NCBI GenBank assembly: GCA_031423155.1
Contig: JANPEZ010000033.1
Span: 41,037-105,036, forward strand
DNA from: JANPEZ01 sp031423155
GTDB taxonomy: Bacteria; Actinomycetota; UBA4738; HRBIN12
Length of the DNA stretch: 64,000 bases
Reading direction: 5' to 3'
Of this stretch, positions 33,479 to 42,483 are shown piece by piece (position 1 is the first letter of the stretch; every line of letters begins with the position of its first letter). Made by a program: the position numbers and the translations under genes. The notes under the pieces were generated by a model that was given only the letters and a program-made list of their open reading frames with translations, ran no database searches and was not told the origin of the DNA.

Positions 33479-33496
33479 ACTGAATGGCTATTCAGT
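33479..33496. promoter_or_regulatory. TetR-type palindromic operator candidate, site 1
   Basis: ACTGAAT-GGCT-ATTCAGT: seven-base perfect arms around four bases, centred 61 bp upstream of the FAD gene start. Symmetry and length are those of TetR-family operators. A near copy lies 78 bp further upstream (33558). No TetR gene is in the window. Confidence 0.6.
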
Positions 33497-33557
33497 TCAA
33501 GTCGCGGTGTCCTGAACGGCACACAGGAGAACGCGCCTGTCAGGGGCACGATGCCGC

Positions 33558-33573
33558 CTGAGTGGCTATTCAG
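33558..33573. promoter_or_regulatory. TetR-type palindromic operator candidate, site 2, over the MFS stop codon
   Basis: CTGAGT-GGCT-ATTCAG repeats the core of site 1 with one changed base and the same GGCT centre. The TAG stop of the upstream MFS gene lies inside it. Two like sites 78 bp apart suggest cooperative binding or looping at the promoter of the FAD-led operon. Confidence 0.55.
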
Positions 33574-34804
33574 GAAGTTCGGCTCGCAGCCGCCGGGATT
33601 CCTCCCGCAGCGGGCCGAAGAGGATCATCAGACCCAACCCCGCACTCACCCCGGCGAGGGCGTAGGCCCATCGGGGTCCAACGGCTTCGATCAAGATCCC
33701 GGCGAAAGCGAACGAACAGGCCAGCGCCAACAGAACCGCGGCCTCCGTCGCACCCATGACCCGGCTGCGGACCTCATCCGGCGTGCGACGTTGCACGATC
33801 GCCTGCTCGCCGACGCTTCCGAAGCCATCGCCGGCACCGGCTATCCCGAGGACGGCAACCGCTACACCTAGTACCGGGGCCACCGCCACCAGGGCGAGTC
33901 CGACCGCCACGAAGGCCACTCCCCCGATCACGGCGTTCGCCTCGCCGCGCGCTCGGAGCCACCTTTGAGCGATCAACGCCCCTAGCGCAGCCCCACCCGC
34001 CCATCCCGCGGACAGAAGGCCGTACCCGAACGAACCGGCGTGGAACGCTTCTGCCAAGGCGACCTCGGCGACGATAGTCGTTCCGGCGCCGAGCAGCAGG
34101 ACGACCCAGCCTATGGTCATCGACCGAAGGAGCCGGTCCTTCCACAGGTAGACGAACCCCGCACGGATCCCGCGGAACTCCTCCGCCCGCTCTCGGTCGC
34201 CGTTGAAACGGCCCCCGGTCGTCCCGATGAGCCATGCCGAGACCAGGAACGAGATCGCGTTGAGGCCGAAGACCACGTAGCCGGCCAGACGAAGCTGAGG
34301 AACGGTGCTGGCCGGTGCCATCAGTGCAACGACGCCTCCTCCGATGATCGGACCGACGAACTGCCCCAGGTTGCGGCTGAAGGAGACCGCTCCGTTCGCC
34401 CAGGTCAGATCGTCTTCTTCGACCAGGTTGGGCAGGGCAGCCGCCGAGACCGCCCAGATCGGCGACTCGACCGCGGCGGTGACGAAGGCCATGGCCAGGA
34501 GCTGGCCCGGTGTTCGCATGAAGGCAAGAGCGACGAACCCGGCGGCTCCGACGATGTCGGTGATCACCAGAAGTCGCTTTCGGTCGTAGCGGTCCCCGAG
34601 AGCGCTGGCCAGGGGCGAGAGGAGCCCTTGAACCCCGAACGTCAGCAGGAAGGTCCAAGCGACCCAGGTCGAGGACTTGTCCGTGATGTGGAACATGATG
34701 TAGGCGAGAGCCACCCAGGCGCCGCCGCTGCCGGAAAGTGAGATCAGGCGCGCGGCGGCAACGCGATGGACATCCGAGCGTTGGTTTCTAACCGAGGAAC
34801 TCAT
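33566..34804 (-). CDS. major facilitator superfamily transporter
   Basis: 412 residues, about 12 membrane helices, with the MFS loop motif GDRYDRKRLL between helices 2 and 3 (about 69-78) and a second RxxPDEVRSRVMG segment in the second half. This is the MFS_3/enterobactin-exporter-like group. Upstream of the FAD-led operon on the same strand, it could export or import the pathway's compound. A TetR-like palindrome covers its stop. Confidence 0.87.
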   Translation of the reverse strand: MSSSVRNQRSDVHRVAAARLISLSGSGGAWVALAYIMFHITDKSSTWVAWTFLLTFGVQGLLSPLASALGDRYDRKRLLVITDIVGAAGFVALAFMRTPGQLLAMAFVTAAVESPIWAVSAAALPNLVEEDDLTWANGAVSFSRNLGQFVGPIIGGGVVALMAPASTVPQLRLAGYVVFGLNAISFLVSAWLIGTTGGRFNGDRERAEEFRGIRAGFVYLWKDRLLRSMTIGWVVLLLGAGTTIVAEVALAEAFHAGSFGYGLLSAGWAGGAALGALIAQRWLRARGEANAVIGGVAFVAVGLALVAVAPVLGVAVAVLGIAGAGDGFGSVGEQAIVQRRTPDEVRSRVMGATEAAVLLALACSFAFAGILIEAVGPRWAYALAGVSAGLGLMILFGPLREESRRLRAELPE

Positions 34805-34949
34805 GAGCGGGACTCCTGATGGAAGCGGACGGGCGGTGCGACGAAGGGGCGAGGCGTAACGCGGGGGTGCGCGTCAGAACGCTGAAGCGCTCCCGTTCGT
34901 CATAAGTGTCCGTTTCATCACCCGACTACCCTAGCACTCAGAGCCAGGC

Positions 34950-35684
34950 TCAGCGACCGATAAGCTTCTCTCGCCAACTCGTGACGACCGCCTCAACGGC
35001 GACTCGCGTCTGGGCCTCGGCATCGTCCAGGGAGCTCGCACGCACCTGCGCGACTCCGTAGATGCCGTCCTTCTCCCAGAAGCATGTGTCGGTTATCCAG
35101 GTCGGCCCCTTCGCGTAGCAATCGAGGCTCACGCCCCCCGCGGTAGTCATGCGGCCACCCTCGGCCGACGCGCCGAGCGTTTGCTCGAAGGCTGTGAGCG
35201 AGGTGACAGACGATCCCTCGAAGGTCGTGATGATCAAGGTTTTCTGGCTCGGTGGCACGCCGTAGATGCCGGTCTGAACCGTCGCCCCCGCGAAGTTGGA
35301 CTGATCCGCGCGCGTGATCTCGTCCGAGTTGTTCTTGCTCTCCAGATCCGTGAATCGGGTCCGTTGCCCGATCTCGTCAGGCAGCTGAGCCATAGGCCGG
35401 CCGGTGACCCACCACAGCCCGTACCCGATCCCTGCCAACATAACCACGAAAGTGATCAGAGCGCTGATCCAGTTCCTGTTCTTGGCCGCCTGCACCTGCG
35501 GCCTGTACGTGTAACCGGCTCCGTGCGTCGCGATCGTCGGACCTTCCCACCCCGTCGAGCGCGGCGAAGGCTCGCTCCCCCCCGCACTCGGGGGCATGGG
35601 GGCCGAACAGCTCCAACAACTCAGGGAGGTCAGGGAGTTGGCGGCGCCGCACCGGGCACACGGGATCATCGTCCCGGCTGTCAT
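34950..35684 (-). CDS. zinc-ribbon membrane protein of unknown function
   Basis: 244 residues. CARCGAANSLTSLSCWSC (about 9-26) is a Cys4 zinc ribbon at the N-terminus, followed by a Pro/Ser linker, one membrane helix (about 73-93, ISALITFVVMLAGIGYGLWW) and an outside domain of about 150 residues with two Cys (SLDCYAKG, TDTCFWEK). The layout suits an envelope sensor or scaffold. No family recognised. The gap to serA is 43 bp, in the same direction. Confidence 0.65.
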   Translation of the reverse strand: MTAGTMIPCARCGAANSLTSLSCWSCSAPMPPSAGGSEPSPRSTGWEGPTIATHGAGYTYRPQVQAAKNRNWISALITFVVMLAGIGYGLWWVTGRPMAQLPDEIGQRTRFTDLESKNNSDEITRADQSNFAGATVQTGIYGVPPSQKTLIITTFEGSSVTSLTAFEQTLGASAEGGRMTTAGGVSLDCYAKGPTWITDTCFWEKDGIYGVAQVRASSLDDAEAQTRVAVEAVVTSWREKLIGR

Positions 35685-35727
35685 AGGGATAGTCTCGGCG
35701 ACGCTTAGTACCGTCTTTAGGCGGGCG

Positions 35728-37311
35728 TCAGGCGGGGAGGGTTATGGCCCGGAGACGATCCGCGCCTATCTTCTGGGCGATGTGCTCGAGCACGTGCGCG
35801 GGAACGGGGACATCGACCGTCAGACACATCAGCGCCGATCCCCCTTCGGACTTGCGACCGACCTCCATCGTCGCGATGTTCACGCCGTGTTCACCCAAGA
35901 TGGTTCCGACCTTGCCGATCACGCCCGGCACGTCTGCGTAGGTGAAGAAGATCATGTTCTCCGCCGGGGCGACATCGACATCGAAGTCGTAGACCTGCAT
36001 CACGCGCTCCGCGTTGCGCTTGCCGACCAGGGTGCCACCTACGGTCACGGTGCCCTCGTCGGAATCGGCTCGAAGAGAGATCAAGCTGACGTAGTCCTGC
36101 GAGACCGTCGATCTCATCTCGCTGACCGCTAGTCCTCGCTCCTTGGCAAGTGTGGGAGCGTTCACGAATGAGACGGGTTCGTTCACCACACCTCGGAGGA
36201 TCCCCTTCAGAACGCCGAGGGTCAGCACCCGGGTATCGGCCTCGGAGATACGGCCGAGGTAGGCGCACTCGACCTGACGGATCCCGGACTCGGACAGTCC
36301 CGCGAGGAGAGTCCCGAGCCTCTCGGCCAGAGGAAGGAACGGACGGACGATCTCGGAGACCTCAGCGCCGGCCGAGATGTTCACCGCATAGGGAACGAAC
36401 TCTCCCTTGAGGGCGAGCCGGACCATCTCGGCAACGGTAGTGCCCGCTTTGTCCTGAGCCTCAGCCGTCGAAGCTCCCAGATGCGGCGTGACCACGACGT
36501 TGTCGAAGCCGAACAGGGGCGAGTCGGTCGTCGGTTCGGTCGCGAATACGTCGAGAGCGGCCCCTCCCAGGTGTCCGTCCTCGAGGGACTTGGCGAGAGC
36601 GGCTTCATCGACGATGCCGCCGCGCGCGGTGTTCACGAGCCGTGCGCCCGGCTTCATGAGCGATAGTTCGTGAGCGCCGATGAGGCCTTCGGTGTCGTCG
36701 GTCCTCGGCAGGTGGATGGTCACGAAGTCGGCTTGAACGAGGAGTGCTTCGAGGGTGGGCATCACATCGACGCCCATCTCCTTGGCGCGTTCGGCACCGA
36801 CGTACGGATCGAATGCGATGACCCGCATCCCGAACCCCGCTGCCCTGTGGGCCACGAGCGCCCCGACCCGACCGAGCCCGATCACGCCGATGGTCTTGCC
36901 GGCCAGCTCTACGCCCTCCCACTTGGATCGCTCCCAGGAGCCGGCCTTGAGCGCGGCGTGAGCTTGAGGCACGTTGCGCGCCTGGGCGAGCAGCAGGGCC
37001 ATCGTCTGCTCGGCGGCGCTCACCACGTTGGAACGAGGAGCGTTCACGACCATGACACCGCGGCGCGTCGCGGCCTCCACGTCGACGTTGTCCAGTCCTA
37101 TGCCGGCGCGCGCTATCACCTTGAGGTTCTCCGCCGCGGCCAGGACCTCAGCCGTGACGTTCGTGGCGCTACGGATGATCAGCGCGTCGTAAGGGCCGAT
37201 CTCGGCAGCCAGGTCGCCTTCAGCAAGGTCGGTTCGTTCGTCAACCTGGAAGTCCTTACGCAGGAGGTCGAGTCCGGCTGCTGAGAGTTTCTCGGTAACG
37301 AGAACCCTCAC
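35728..37311 (-). CDS. serA: D-3-phosphoglycerate dehydrogenase
   Basis: 527 residues from GTG 37311 (VRVLVTEKLSAAGLDLL), two bases after the upstream stop. IGVIGLGRVGALVA (about 145-158) is the NAD fold; NTARGGIVDEAALAKSLEDGHLGGAALDVF includes the catalytic Arg/Glu region and TPHLGAST the catalytic His. The long form adds an ASB domain and a C-terminal ACT domain (FTYADVPGVIGKVGTILGEHGVNIATMEVG), as in actinobacterial SerA, where serine binds for feedback control. It oxidises 3-phosphoglycerate in serine synthesis. Confidence 0.95.
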   Translation of the reverse strand: MRVLVTEKLSAAGLDLLRKDFQVDERTDLAEGDLAAEIGPYDALIIRSATNVTAEVLAAAENLKVIARAGIGLDNVDVEAATRRGVMVVNAPRSNVVSAAEQTMALLLAQARNVPQAHAALKAGSWERSKWEGVELAGKTIGVIGLGRVGALVAHRAAGFGMRVIAFDPYVGAERAKEMGVDVMPTLEALLVQADFVTIHLPRTDDTEGLIGAHELSLMKPGARLVNTARGGIVDEAALAKSLEDGHLGGAALDVFATEPTTDSPLFGFDNVVVTPHLGASTAEAQDKAGTTVAEMVRLALKGEFVPYAVNISAGAEVSEIVRPFLPLAERLGTLLAGLSESGIRQVECAYLGRISEADTRVLTLGVLKGILRGVVNEPVSFVNAPTLAKERGLAVSEMRSTVSQDYVSLISLRADSDEGTVTVGGTLVGKRNAERVMQVYDFDVDVAPAENMIFFTYADVPGVIGKVGTILGEHGVNIATMEVGRKSEGGSALMCLTVDVPVPAHVLEHIAQKIGADRLRAITLPA

Positions 37312-37313
37312 GG

Positions 37314-38483
37314 CTATCGCGTCCCGGCTTCCATGAAGACGCCCTCGGCCGCGGCCACGGCGGCGCCTCGCTTGACGGGATGGCCGAGTTTCTCGAGGGT
37401 CATCTCGAGGGCGGCCAGGCCGCGGATGATGTCCAACTCGGAGAAGTATCCGAAGTGCCCGATGCGGAAGACCTTGCCCTTGAGGGGTCCTTGCCCCGGC
37501 GCAAGGACGCACCCGTGATCGGCCCTAACGGTTGCGCAGATGACATCGGCGTCGGCGGCCTCCGGAGCCCGGATCGCCGTCACTGTCCAGTTGTCCTCCA
37601 GGCCTTCGCCGAAAAGGTCCAGACCCAGCGCCCTGACCCCTTCCTTGACGGCTCGCGAGAGCATCTCGTGTCGCCTCAGAGCGACCTCGACGCCGTCCTG
37701 GAAATAGAGCTCGAGCGCCGCCTGCAGGCCCAACATCACACTGATGGCCGGCGTCCAGGGGTTCTCCGGATCGGGGAGGGACGCGAACCGCTTGTAGACC
37801 CTCCAGTCGAAGTAGAAACGAGGGTTGGTCGAGGTCTCGGTGGCCGCCCAGGCTCTGTCGCTGATAGCGGCGAAGGCGATGCCGGGCGAGGCCGACAGTG
37901 CCTTCTGCGAACCCCCCAGGGCAACGTCGAGCCCCCATGCGTCGAACTCGACCGGCACGGCGCCGAGCGAGCTGACGACGTCGGCCACCACGAGGGCACC
38001 TGCCTCGCGAGCCACGCTTGCGAGTTCTTCGATCGGCTGGATCACCCCCGTCGAGGTCTCGCTCTGCGTCAGTAGCACGGCCTTGACGGGATGCTCTGCG
38101 AGAGCGTCGGCGATCTCGGCCGGGACGATCCTTCGTCCCCACTCGTAGTCGACCGTCCGCACGATGAGGCCGTAGGCCTCCGCCAGTTGCTTCCAGCGAT
38201 CGGCGAAGAATCCGGCAACCGGAACGAGTACCTCGTCTCCTGGCGAGAAGCAGTTCTGGATCGCCGACTCCAGGGCTCCGGTTCCGCTGGAAGTCATCAG
38301 GAGGATGTCCGCCGACTCGGTCCTGTAGAGCTCCTTCAACCTGGCGGTAACGTCGCGCATGATCGCCCCGAAAGCGGGCCCGCGGTGATACACGAGAGGA
38401 CTTCCCTGCGCCAGGAGCACCTCCGGAGGGATCGGAGTAGGTCCGGGAGCCAGGATGATCTCCGGCCTGTTCAACTGACTCAA
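37314..38483 (-). CDS. class V aminotransferase (alanine-glyoxylate / serine-pyruvate type)
   Basis: 389 residues. LAPGPTPIPPEVL, the SSGTGALESA phosphate loop, VADVVSSLGAVPVEFDAW with the PLP Asp (D168), and ALGGSQKALSASPG with the PLP lysine (K194) place it among serine-pyruvate/alanine-glyoxylate/phosphoserine-like aminotransferases. It precedes serA with a two-base gap, so it may act as the transaminase of the serine path in place of SerC, or in glyoxylate-glycine exchange. No SerB is present. Confidence 0.9.
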   Translation of the reverse strand: MSQLNRPEIILAPGPTPIPPEVLLAQGSPLVYHRGPAFGAIMRDVTARLKELYRTESADILLMTSSGTGALESAIQNCFSPGDEVLVPVAGFFADRWKQLAEAYGLIVRTVDYEWGRRIVPAEIADALAEHPVKAVLLTQSETSTGVIQPIEELASVAREAGALVVADVVSSLGAVPVEFDAWGLDVALGGSQKALSASPGIAFAAISDRAWAATETSTNPRFYFDWRVYKRFASLPDPENPWTPAISVMLGLQAALELYFQDGVEVALRRHEMLSRAVKEGVRALGLDLFGEGLEDNWTVTAIRAPEAADADVICATVRADHGCVLAPGQGPLKGKVFRIGHFGYFSELDIIRGLAALEMTLEKLGHPVKRGAAVAAAEGVFMEAGTR

Positions 38484-38593
38484 CTCCTGAGGGGTCGGCG
38501 AACTTCAAGACTATCAGCGGGTGCTCGCGCGACCCGGGAAGCGGCCACGCTTGACGGCCCCTATCATCTGGCGGGCCCGACCGGAAAGGACTC

Positions 38594-41500
38594 GTGGCCA
38601 CCCTTCGGTTCCTCCTCAAACGCTTCATAGCCCAGCGAGGGTTGGGGCTGGCCGTGGTGGTCACACTCGCCTTCAGCATCGGCGTGATGGTGGCCGGGCC
38701 TATCTACGCCGACGCAGCCAGGGAGGCCATCGTTTCCTCCGCCCTTTCAACCGCCGACGTCACGGTGGTCAACACCAGGTTCAGCGTCTACGCGGAAGCC
38801 GGCTTCGATCTCGCCGGGGCGGACTCGTCGATCACCAGCCTCACGGGAACCATCCCGCTGACGGCTCTGGTCCGACAGGGGCGTGGTCCGGTCGTCATCG
38901 GCGCTGACACAGCCACATATCAGACGAACGCGATCTTCAGAGAAGGCGCCGAGGATCACCTTCCGGCATTCAGGGGCAGAGCCCCTCGGGTTGGAGAGAT
39001 CGCCCTTCCGGCCACCCTCGCCATAGATCTCAACGCGCGCATCGGCGACGAGGTGGTCATCTCCGGAACAGCGGACGCCCGTCCGGTTCGTCTCCTCGTC
39101 ACTGCAACGTTCTCGACTCCGGAAGCCGGCGACCCGTTCTGGTTCGGAAGCAAGAGCCCGTTCGCGGAACCGGATTCAGCGCAGCCCATACCCGTGCTGA
39201 TGAGCCGGGGCGGCTACTTCGACATCTGGAACGAGCTCGGCACGACCACGGAGTTCGTCTGGGATGCGTACATCGATCTCAGCCAGCTCACATTCACCGA
39301 GGCCAACGACCTTCCCGCGGCGGCGCGCCGAATCACCGATCAACTGCGGACGCATCCCGGGCTGGAAACTCTTCAAGCTGCCCATGGACTCGACACCCTG
39401 CTCGTCGTAGTTCGCCAACGGATCGAGAACCTTCGCGTTCCGATCTTCCTTGTCGTCTTCCAGATAGGTGCGGTGACCTTGGCCGTCCTGGCCGGGGTCG
39501 GGTCTCTCACCCTGACCAGGCAGGCGTTCGAACTGGCGGTCCTGCACTCCCGCGGACTCTCGCGCCGGATATTGCTCCTTGCCCAAGCGGCCCAGGCCGC
39601 GTTGATGGCGGCTCTCTCCTACCCCCTGGGCCTGCTTCTCGGCTTGGGATTGGCGAAGCTGGGGAGCGGATCGAACGGACCTACCCTTCCGGGGACCCTC
39701 TTCCCGGTTCGGATGAACGCGAACGCCGAGCTACTCGGCCTGATCGTGGCGGTCGTCGGGGCAGCGATCTTGCTGCTCCTTTCTGTGCCCCACGTTCGCC
39801 GCACGGTTCTGGAGCAGCGAAGAACGGTGTCGCGTGAGGATCGCCCACCTCTCCTTCGGCTCCCGATCGAACTGTTCTTGCTGCCTGTCGGGATCTTCTC
39901 CTTCATTCAGCTACGCGCCCAGGGGAAGCCGAAACCGGGCGCGGGGACGATAGACCCGCTCGTTCTGCTTGCGCCAACGCTCCTGATCTTCGCGTGTTCC
40001 TTCCTGGCGCTGCGACTGCTGATGGTTGGACTCAGGGCCGCCGATCGTGCCATCGGGCGCTCGCGCTCGCTCAGCAGATACCTGGCCTTCAGGAGACTCG
40101 GCAGAGCTCCCGGTATCGGATTCGCGGCCGCGCTCCTGCTCCTCCTTTCGATAGGACTGCTGGTCGTATCGACGTCTTACCGGGCGATCGCCCTCAGAAG
40201 CCACCAAGACGGCGCTCACCAGATCGTTGGGGGCGACTGGCGCATCCAGGTAGCCAGCCCGGATCAACCCATCCGCGCGATCGCGGCGATGCCTCCCTCG
40301 ACGACCCCGCTCGTCAGAACCCAGCCTTTCTTCCAGAGTGGCCGATTCTCCGACGTGCCGATCGCACTGGCGATCGATCCCGCAACCTTCTCCGACGGAG
40401 GCTGGTGGCGCTCGGACTACTCGACGACATCGCTCGATCGCTTGCTCGATGGCCTGCGAACAGACCCGTTCGGGATAGAGCTTCCTCCGGAGGCCGGTGG
40501 GATGACGGTCGAGATGACCGCCCCATCACAGGCCGCGGGCTTGGTTATGGCGGCGACCTTCGAGCTCGGCGACCGGACGATCATCACATCCGAGGCTGGG
40601 GTCGTGCGCTCGGGCTCTCACACGTATGGGTTCGACGCGGCCGGCGCGAACCGGTTGCTCTCGATCTCGCTGGCGGATCCCGTAGGCGGGGAACTGCCTT
40701 CCTCCCTGGACCTGGAGATCGGACCCATTTTCGCCGGCGGACAGGAGATATCGACGGACGCATTCACCCCGATGACCTGGAGGGGCTCAGGCGGCGACCT
40801 TCGCGGCGGCTCGTTCCAGCTATCCCCCGGGCTGGGGGAGGTCGTCGGCGGACTGGTTCCGGTCTCGAGTCCGCTCCCCGTGATCGCCTCGACCTCCGTC
40901 GCCGAGCAGCTGGGCGAGGGATTCCCCGTCACCCTTGGAGCGCAACAGTTCCGGACGGTCACGATCGCAGTGGCCGAGTCCTTCCCGACCGTCTCACCCG
41001 GTGGGGCCTTCATCGTGGTGCCGGCCGACTACCTCCTCGAACGCGCGGCGGCCATCCCCGAGGCGGGCTTGGCGCTGAACGAGGTGTGGGCCAACGGGGA
41101 GACCGACCCTCTGCCTGCCTTGGAGAGAGCCGGGTTCATCCCCGGTACGGTCGAACAGACGGCGCCGATAGTGGGCTCGCTCGCCCAGCTCCCTCAGAGC
41201 CTGGCGGTGGGTCTGGAGTTCACATCGGCGGCGGCGGGCCTGGGTCTGGTCATCATCGGCGTCGCGGTCGGCCTTGCGGTCTCCCAAAGGAGGCGCGACT
41301 TCGAATTCGCCGCGATGCGGGCGATGGGAGCCGAACCCTCACACCTGCGCCGCGCGTTGATCATGGAACAGACGGTGCTGCTCGGGTTCTCCGTCGCGGC
41401 CGGCCTGGCGGTGGGCTACCTGATGCTGAAACTGATGTTGCCCTACTTCGGCCGGGACATCGGCGTCGCATTCCCCGAGCCGATCCTGGTCGTCGATGGC

Positions 41501-41620
41501 AGAGCTCTCGTGGTCTCCGTGATCGCGATAGTCGTCGCAACGAGCTTCAGCTCTTGGCTCTCGCTCCGCTCCTTGATGCGCTCGTCCGTTACCGGGGTAC
41601 TGCGAGGCGAGGCCGAATGA
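38594..41620 (+). CDS. FtsX/MacB-type ABC transporter permease, duplicated long form
   Basis: 1008 residues from GTG 38594 with GGAAAGGA upstream. A first helix (about 20-40), a large outside domain, a cluster of helices at about 290-400 and 435-530, a second large outside domain and a final cluster at about 875-1000 describe a fused double FtsX permease. Such proteins are not importers; they move or extract lipids, lipoproteins or peptides by mechanotransmission. RDFEFAAMRAMGAEPSHLRR is the typical coupling helix. It overlaps the first ATPase gene by 4 bases. Confidence 0.88.
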   Translation: MATLRFLLKRFIAQRGLGLAVVVTLAFSIGVMVAGPIYADAAREAIVSSALSTADVTVVNTRFSVYAEAGFDLAGADSSITSLTGTIPLTALVRQGRGPVVIGADTATYQTNAIFREGAEDHLPAFRGRAPRVGEIALPATLAIDLNARIGDEVVISGTADARPVRLLVTATFSTPEAGDPFWFGSKSPFAEPDSAQPIPVLMSRGGYFDIWNELGTTTEFVWDAYIDLSQLTFTEANDLPAAARRITDQLRTHPGLETLQAAHGLDTLLVVVRQRIENLRVPIFLVVFQIGAVTLAVLAGVGSLTLTRQAFELAVLHSRGLSRRILLLAQAAQAALMAALSYPLGLLLGLGLAKLGSGSNGPTLPGTLFPVRMNANAELLGLIVAVVGAAILLLLSVPHVRRTVLEQRRTVSREDRPPLLRLPIELFLLPVGIFSFIQLRAQGKPKPGAGTIDPLVLLAPTLLIFACSFLALRLLMVGLRAADRAIGRSRSLSRYLAFRRLGRAPGIGFAAALLLLLSIGLLVVSTSYRAIALRSHQDGAHQIVGGDWRIQVASPDQPIRAIAAMPPSTTPLVRTQPFFQSGRFSDVPIALAIDPATFSDGGWWRSDYSTTSLDRLLDGLRTDPFGIELPPEAGGMTVEMTAPSQAAGLVMAATFELGDRTIITSEAGVVRSGSHTYGFDAAGANRLLSISLADPVGGELPSSLDLEIGPIFAGGQEISTDAFTPMTWRGSGGDLRGGSFQLSPGLGEVVGGLVPVSSPLPVIASTSVAEQLGEGFPVTLGAQQFRTVTIAVAESFPTVSPGGAFIVVPADYLLERAAAIPEAGLALNEVWANGETDPLPALERAGFIPGTVEQTAPIVGSLAQLPQSLAVGLEFTSAAAGLGLVIIGVAVGLAVSQRRRDFEFAAMRAMGAEPSHLRRALIMEQTVLLGFSVAAGLAVGYLMLKLMLPYFGRDIGVAFPEPILVVDGRALVVSVIAIVVATSFSSWLSLRSLMRSSVTGVLRGEAE

Positions 41621-42483
41621 TGTCTCTCCCGCCCGACAGCTTCGTCGCCAAGTCCCAAGACCTGCTGGTCCGGTTCCGTCACGTGTTCAAGGTTTACCGG
41701 GTGGCGGACACCGGCATCGTCGCTCTGGGCGGGATCACCTTCGATATCCCCCGTGGGGAGTTCCTGGCCGTGGTCGGCCCCAGCGGCGCCGGGAAGTCCA
41801 CGATCTTGAACCTGATAGGTGGCCTGGATCGCGCCTCTGCGGGAGAGATCGAGGTCGACGGGCGAGATCTCGGACTGCTTTCCGATGATGAGTTGACGAG
41901 CTACCGAGCCGAGCGGGTCGGATTCGTCTGGCAAGGAACCGCGCGAAACCTGGTCCCCTACCTATCCGTCCGCGAGAACGTGCGACTGCCCGCGGCCATA
42001 CATCGCGATTCCGCATCGGTCCGGCGCCGGGACGCCGATGAGCTCCTGGAGCTGGTGGGGATGGGCGAACGCCGGCGCCACCTACCGGGTCAACTCTCCG
42101 GGGGAGAGCAGCAGCGCGTGGCGATAGCCGTTGCCCTGGCCAACACACCCGACATCTTGCTGGCCGATGAGCCGACGGCCGAACTGGACTCGGAGTCGGC
42201 CGAGAACGTAGTGGAGGTCTTCCGGGCCGTGAACCACGAGTTCGGGGTAACGATCGTTATGGTTACACACGACCTGGCTGCGGCTCGACGCGCGCACGTT
42301 CGGGTGCGCGTAAGGGACGGGCGCCTCATCAAGGAGGGCACTCCTGTTGAACCCATCGAACCGGATGGGCGGCTCAGGCTTCCCGATGAGGTCGTGGCCG
42401 CGTTGGGTGGACTCGAACTCGAATCGGAGTTCGAAGGCGGAGAGCTGCGACTGCGGCGAAGGAGCGATACCGGCCATGCCTGA
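41617..42483 (+). CDS. ABC transporter ATP-binding protein 1 (LolD/MacB type)
   Basis: 288 residues from ATG 41617 (ATG 41620 is also possible; both overlap the permease stop). GPSGAGKST is Walker A, LSGGEQQRVAIA the signature, DILLADEPTAELDSE Walker B plus D-loop, and VTHD the H-loop: a complete, canonical ATPase. About 50 extra C-terminal residues (EPDGRLRLPDEVVAALG...) are not in LolD and may contact the second ATPase. It belongs to a tri-cistronic operon. Confidence 0.92.
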   Translation: MMSLPPDSFVAKSQDLLVRFRHVFKVYRVADTGIVALGGITFDIPRGEFLAVVGPSGAGKSTILNLIGGLDRASAGEIEVDGRDLGLLSDDELTSYRAERVGFVWQGTARNLVPYLSVRENVRLPAAIHRDSASVRRRDADELLELVGMGERRRHLPGQLSGGEQQRVAIAVALANTPDILLADEPTAELDSESAENVVEVFRAVNHEFGVTIVMVTHDLAAARRAHVRVRVRDGRLIKEGTPVEPIEPDGRLRLPDEVVAALGGLELESEFEGGELRLRRRSDTGHA

